Origin: Porticoccus sp038143955
GTDB lineage: Bacteria > Pseudomonadota > Gammaproteobacteria > Pseudomonadales > Porticoccaceae
Direction: 5' to 3'
Assembly: GCA_038143955.1 (NCBI GenBank)
Contig: JAYQMT010000005.1
Span: 124,001-188,000, forward strand
DNA: 64,000 nucleotides
Positions 62,070-64,000 of this stretch are shown here, one piece after another. The notes under the pieces were generated by a model, which was not told the origin of the DNA, did no database searches, and saw nothing but the letters and a program-made list of their open reading frames with translations. A program made the position numbers and the translations under genes. The stretch's first letter is position 1. Each line of letters starts with the position of its first letter.

Positions 62070-62774
62070 ATGAATTTTTTTCCCCATTTCGAGAGAGCTT
62101 ATATATTAAGACGCTATAAGAGATTTTTTGTTGATATAGAGCTATTAGACGGCACAACTCTGACAGTCCATTGCCCAAATACTGGCTCAATGACTAATTG
62201 TTGGGCTCAGGGTAACCAGTGTTGGTTTTCACGAACTGATAACCCAAACCGCAAGCTTCCTGGCACTCTTGAGCTTACAAAAACTACTGATGGATATTTA
62301 TGCGGTATTAATACTCAGCATCCAAATAATTTAGTAGTAGAGGCTATCGAGAATGGTGTAATTAATGAGTTACAGGGTTATGAAAACATATATAGGGAGG
62401 TGAAGTATGGAGCTGAAAAAAGTCGCATCGACATATTATTAACTGATGGTGAAAAAGAGTGTTATGTCGAAGTTAAAAATATGACCTTTAATTTGGGCAA
62501 TGGTCATATAGTTTTTCCTGATGCAAAAACCACGAGGGGTGTGAAGCATTTATGTGAATTAACGAAGATGGTGCAACAAGGATCCCGTTCAATGCTTATA
62601 TTTTGTGTTCAACATTCTGGAGCATGCACCACAGGTTTGGCTAAAAATATTGATCCTCTATATGTTGAAACTATGAGAAATGCTATTAATGCAGGAGTTG
62701 AAGTAGTTTCTTATAGTTGTAGTCTGTCTCCAGAAAAAATAATAATAGAAAAAAAATTACCATTTATTTTTTGA
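62070..62774 (+). CDS. sfsA: Sugar fermentation stimulation protein SfsA
   Basis: 234 residues, as in E. coli: RRYKRFFVDIELLDGTTLTVHCPNTGSM is the signature start, EVKYGAEKSRIDILL and CYVEVKNMTF the nuclease-like core, and FPDAKTTRGVKHLCELT the next. The open frame reaches back to 61893, but that extension has no SfsA similarity and overlaps the dksA start; ATG 62070 follows AGGA by five bases. The molecular role of SfsA is unsettled: a DNA-binding or nuclease activity is proposed. Confidence 0.93.
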   Translation: MNFFPHFERAYILRRYKRFFVDIELLDGTTLTVHCPNTGSMTNCWAQGNQCWFSRTDNPNRKLPGTLELTKTTDGYLCGINTQHPNNLVVEAIENGVINELQGYENIYREVKYGAEKSRIDILLTDGEKECYVEVKNMTFNLGNGHIVFPDAKTTRGVKHLCELTKMVQQGSRSMLIFCVQHSGACTTGLAKNIDPLYVETMRNAINAGVEVVSYSCSLSPEKIIIEKKLPFIF

Positions 62775-62781
62775 TTAATAT

Positions 62782-63039
62782 TTATCTATATTTTGTACTT
62801 AAGTTTTCTTCTATTTCTGACAGCTGTTTCTTAATATCGTCTAATTGTTCTTGTGTGCGGTTCAAAATTGATACCTGCGCATCGAATTCGTCTCGAGAAA
62901 CCAAATCTAACTTATCGAAAGTAGTTTGTGCTGCTGAGCGCATTTTTTGTTGAATTTCTTTATTCAGAGATTCGGCTCCTGGAGCAATTATGTTGTTAAA
63001 TTGGTTTACAAACTTTTCAAGTAATTCATTTTTTTTCAT
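62782..63039 (-). CDS. ubiK: Ubiquinone biosynthesis accessory factor UbiK
   Basis: 85 residues of the BMFP (YqiC) family: LLEKFVNQFNNIIAPGAESL then KMRSAAQTTFDKLDLVSRDEFDAQVSIL and a C-terminal coiled coil. UbiK with UbiJ assists the lipid-binding Ubi complex. It converges on sfsA with seven bases between stops. In Pseudomonas the homologue lies next to amtB-glnK, which fits the nitrogen-type promoter just beyond. Confidence 0.92.
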   Translation of the reverse strand: MKKNELLEKFVNQFNNIIAPGAESLNKEIQQKMRSAAQTTFDKLDLVSRDEFDAQVSILNRTQEQLDDIKKQLSEIEENLSTKYR

Positions 63040-63175
63040 TTAATTTTCTCCAGCAAAGTTATACATCTAATACCACTTTAACTTAGCGTACAACTTGCAT
63101 CTAATCTTTATCAACAATAAAAAATAATTTAACCAATTAAGCTAAATATTTGCAAATAAAATGAGAAGCTTAGAA

Positions 63176-63232
63176 ATACCTGCTTGGTGCAATTTTATAT
63201 TTAGAGGTAGTAAACCAGCACTACAATAGTGC
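63176..63232 (+). promoter_or_regulatory. Two candidate NtrC-binding sites upstream of torF
   Basis: A strong site GCACTACAATAGTGC (63218-63232) has GCAC and GTGC seven bases apart, the NtrC consensus spacing, with perfect dyad symmetry. A weaker one (63176-63190) keeps TGGTGC and an ACC half. Their centres are 42 bases apart, four helical turns. Relative to the sigma-54 start they lie near -87 and -129. This matches enhancer geometry known from glnA. Confidence 0.65.
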
Positions 63233-63284
63233 GCATCTTTTGTATATCAACCATTATTTACAATAAAATCAATAGTTTAAAAAG

Positions 63285-63301
63285 TTGGCACGAAAAATGC
63301 A
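63285..63301 (+). promoter_or_regulatory. Sigma-54 promoter upstream of torF
   Basis: TTGGCACGAAAAATGCA fits the -24/-12 consensus TTGGCACG-N4-TTGCA with one mismatch. The invariant GG (63287-63288) and GC (63299-63300) are exactly ten bases apart. The transcript would start near 63312, about 39 bases before the torF ATG. CGGAG precedes the ATG by seven bases. Confidence 0.8.
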
Positions 63302-63350
63302 TTATAGTTATTGAGAGATTTTTTAATTTAACTTTATCGGAGAAAAAAAC

Positions 63351-64000
63351 ATGCATACATTTAAAAAATTACTTTCAGTCGCGATGTTAGCCACAGCTAT
63401 ACCAATCACTACTCAGGCTTATGAAACATCTGGAAATATAACATTGGCTACTGACTATAAATTTCGTGGTATTTCACAAAACGCAACTTCGCCAGCAGTA
63501 TCAGGTGGGTTTGATATAGCTTTTGATAATGGCTTCTACGCCGGAATTTGGGGTTCAAATGTTGATTTTGAACTAGCGGGAAGTGCAAACCCATCTATGG
63601 AGTTAGATTACTATGGTGGATTTGGTGGTAATTTTACAGAAGATCTTTCTTATGATGTAGGTGTACTCTACTACGACTATCCAACATCTTCAGAAACAAC
63701 ATTTACTGCCGCAGGATATAACAAAGATAGAGACCTTGATTACGCAGAGGTATACGGTAGCCTTGGGTACAAGGATTTTACTATAGGGTTTGCTTATTCT
63801 GATGATTACTGGCAAGAAACAGGTGAGTTCAGCTATTATTATATTGACTATAGTTTCGGTCTTTTCACTCTTCCAGCCGATATTGCTTTAGACTTTCACG
63901 TAGGATTTAATGATTTTGAAAATTCAAGTGATGATTCCAATGTTAAAGATGCCAATGAAGCATTTTTATCAGACGGTGAGGATAGTTATACCGACTTTTC
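63351..64000 (+). CDS. torF: TorF-family putative porin, N-terminal part
   Basis: The open frame from ATG 63351 runs off the right edge after 216 codons. A signal peptide (HTFKKLLSVAMLATAIPITTQA) is followed by an outer-membrane beta-barrel with the TorF/TIGR02001 signature ITLATDYKFRGISQNATSPAVSGGFD and repeated short strands (FYAGIWGSNVDF, LDYYGGFGG). Members are often found with glnK-amtB and are presumed small-solute porins, but function is unproven. The NtrC/sigma-54 site implies induction in nitrogen limitation. Confidence 0.9.
   Translation, partial: MHTFKKLLSVAMLATAIPITTQAYETSGNITLATDYKFRGISQNATSPAVSGGFDIAFDNGFYAGIWGSNVDFELAGSANPSMELDYYGGFGGNFTEDLSYDVGVLYYDYPTSSETTFTAAGYNKDRDLDYAEVYGSLGYKDFTIGFAYSDDYWQETGEFSYYYIDYSFGLFTLPADIALDFHVGFNDFENSSDDSNVKDANEAFLSDGEDSYTDF

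Noticed and set aside
1..64000. Programmed frameshifting or polymerase slippage as the cause of the breaks
   Set aside because: Several breaks are at runs of only 2-4 bases or at G/C runs (rhlE, rsfS, gatB, mreB), and no common slippery heptamer is seen. Random errors explain them better.

Overview
The window is an AT-rich stretch of chromosome from a gammaproteobacterium. It carries housekeeping genes almost throughout: no insertion sequence, phage gene, CRISPR array or rRNA operon was seen. The gene order recalls Pseudomonas and its relatives: lptD-surA-pdxA-rsmA beside the divergent amgK-murU pair; hemA, a TPR lipoprotein, lolB, ispE, tRNA-Gln, prs, rplY, pth, ychF and tRNA-Met; mreBCD with yhdP and a nitrilase; proA-nadD-rsfS-rlmH; and dksA, gluQ, pcnB, folK and panB. 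DUF1820 and PA4642-type proteins fit the same group. I infer a low-GC, perhaps marine member of the Pseudomonadales or a neighbouring order; the sequence alone does not give a species.

Layout. 1-8.4 kb: outer-membrane biogenesis (rsmA start, pdxA, surA, lptD), divergent amgK-murU for MurNAc recycling, then holA and lptE. 8.4-16.6 kb: leuS, lnt, corC, ybeY, phoH and miaB, all leftward. 16.6-19.8 kb: DUF1820, a type Ic aspartate aminotransferase, a WbpP-type UDP-GlcNAc 4-epimerase and a 437-nt spacer. 19.8-26.9 kb: tRNA-Met, ychF, pth, rplY, prs, tRNA-Gln, ispE, lolB and the TPR lipoprotein. 27-30.4 kb: hemA-prfA-prmC, rightward. 30.4-35.1 kb: flavin reductase, two DEAD-box helicases (RhlB- and RhlE-like), a cold-shock gene with a long leader, a cupin and a PA4642-like protein. 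35.1-38.3 kb: gatCAB. 38.6-45.8 kb: mreBCD, yhdP, nitrilase. 46-53.5 kb: an unrecognised small gene, then rlmH, rsfS, nadD, proA, an RND/MMPL transporter with an internal tandem repeat, and a pyrophosphate-type phosphofructokinase. 53.7-57.9 kb: mpl, ubiX, a carboxylesterase, a GST-like protein, panB. 57.9-62.8 kb: deoxynucleoside kinase, folK, pcnB, gluQ, dksA and sfsA. 62.8-64 kb: ubiK and the start of a TorF-family porin gene behind a sigma-54 promoter with NtrC-like sites.

The genes group into envelope assembly (LptD, LptE, SurA, Lnt, LolB, YhdP, MreBCD), cell-wall recycling (AmgK, MurU, Mpl), translation and RNA (LeuS, GatCAB, PrfA, PrmC, Pth, L25, MiaB, RlmH, RsfS, GluQ, PcnB, YbeY, helicases) and cofactor or nucleotide synthesis (PdxA, PanB, FolK, HemA, NadD, Prs, UbiX, UbiK).

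One property affects the whole annotation. About 26 of roughly 60 genes are interrupted by single-base frameshifts, mostly in short homopolymers, and two also carry an in-frame stop. The broken genes include ones no cell can lose (leuS, holA, ychF, gatB, mreB), so most lesions are probably sequencing or assembly errors. I annotate these genes across their full span and state where the frame breaks. I found no convincing previously undescribed system. The most informative regulatory signal is the NtrC/sigma-54 arrangement before torF.
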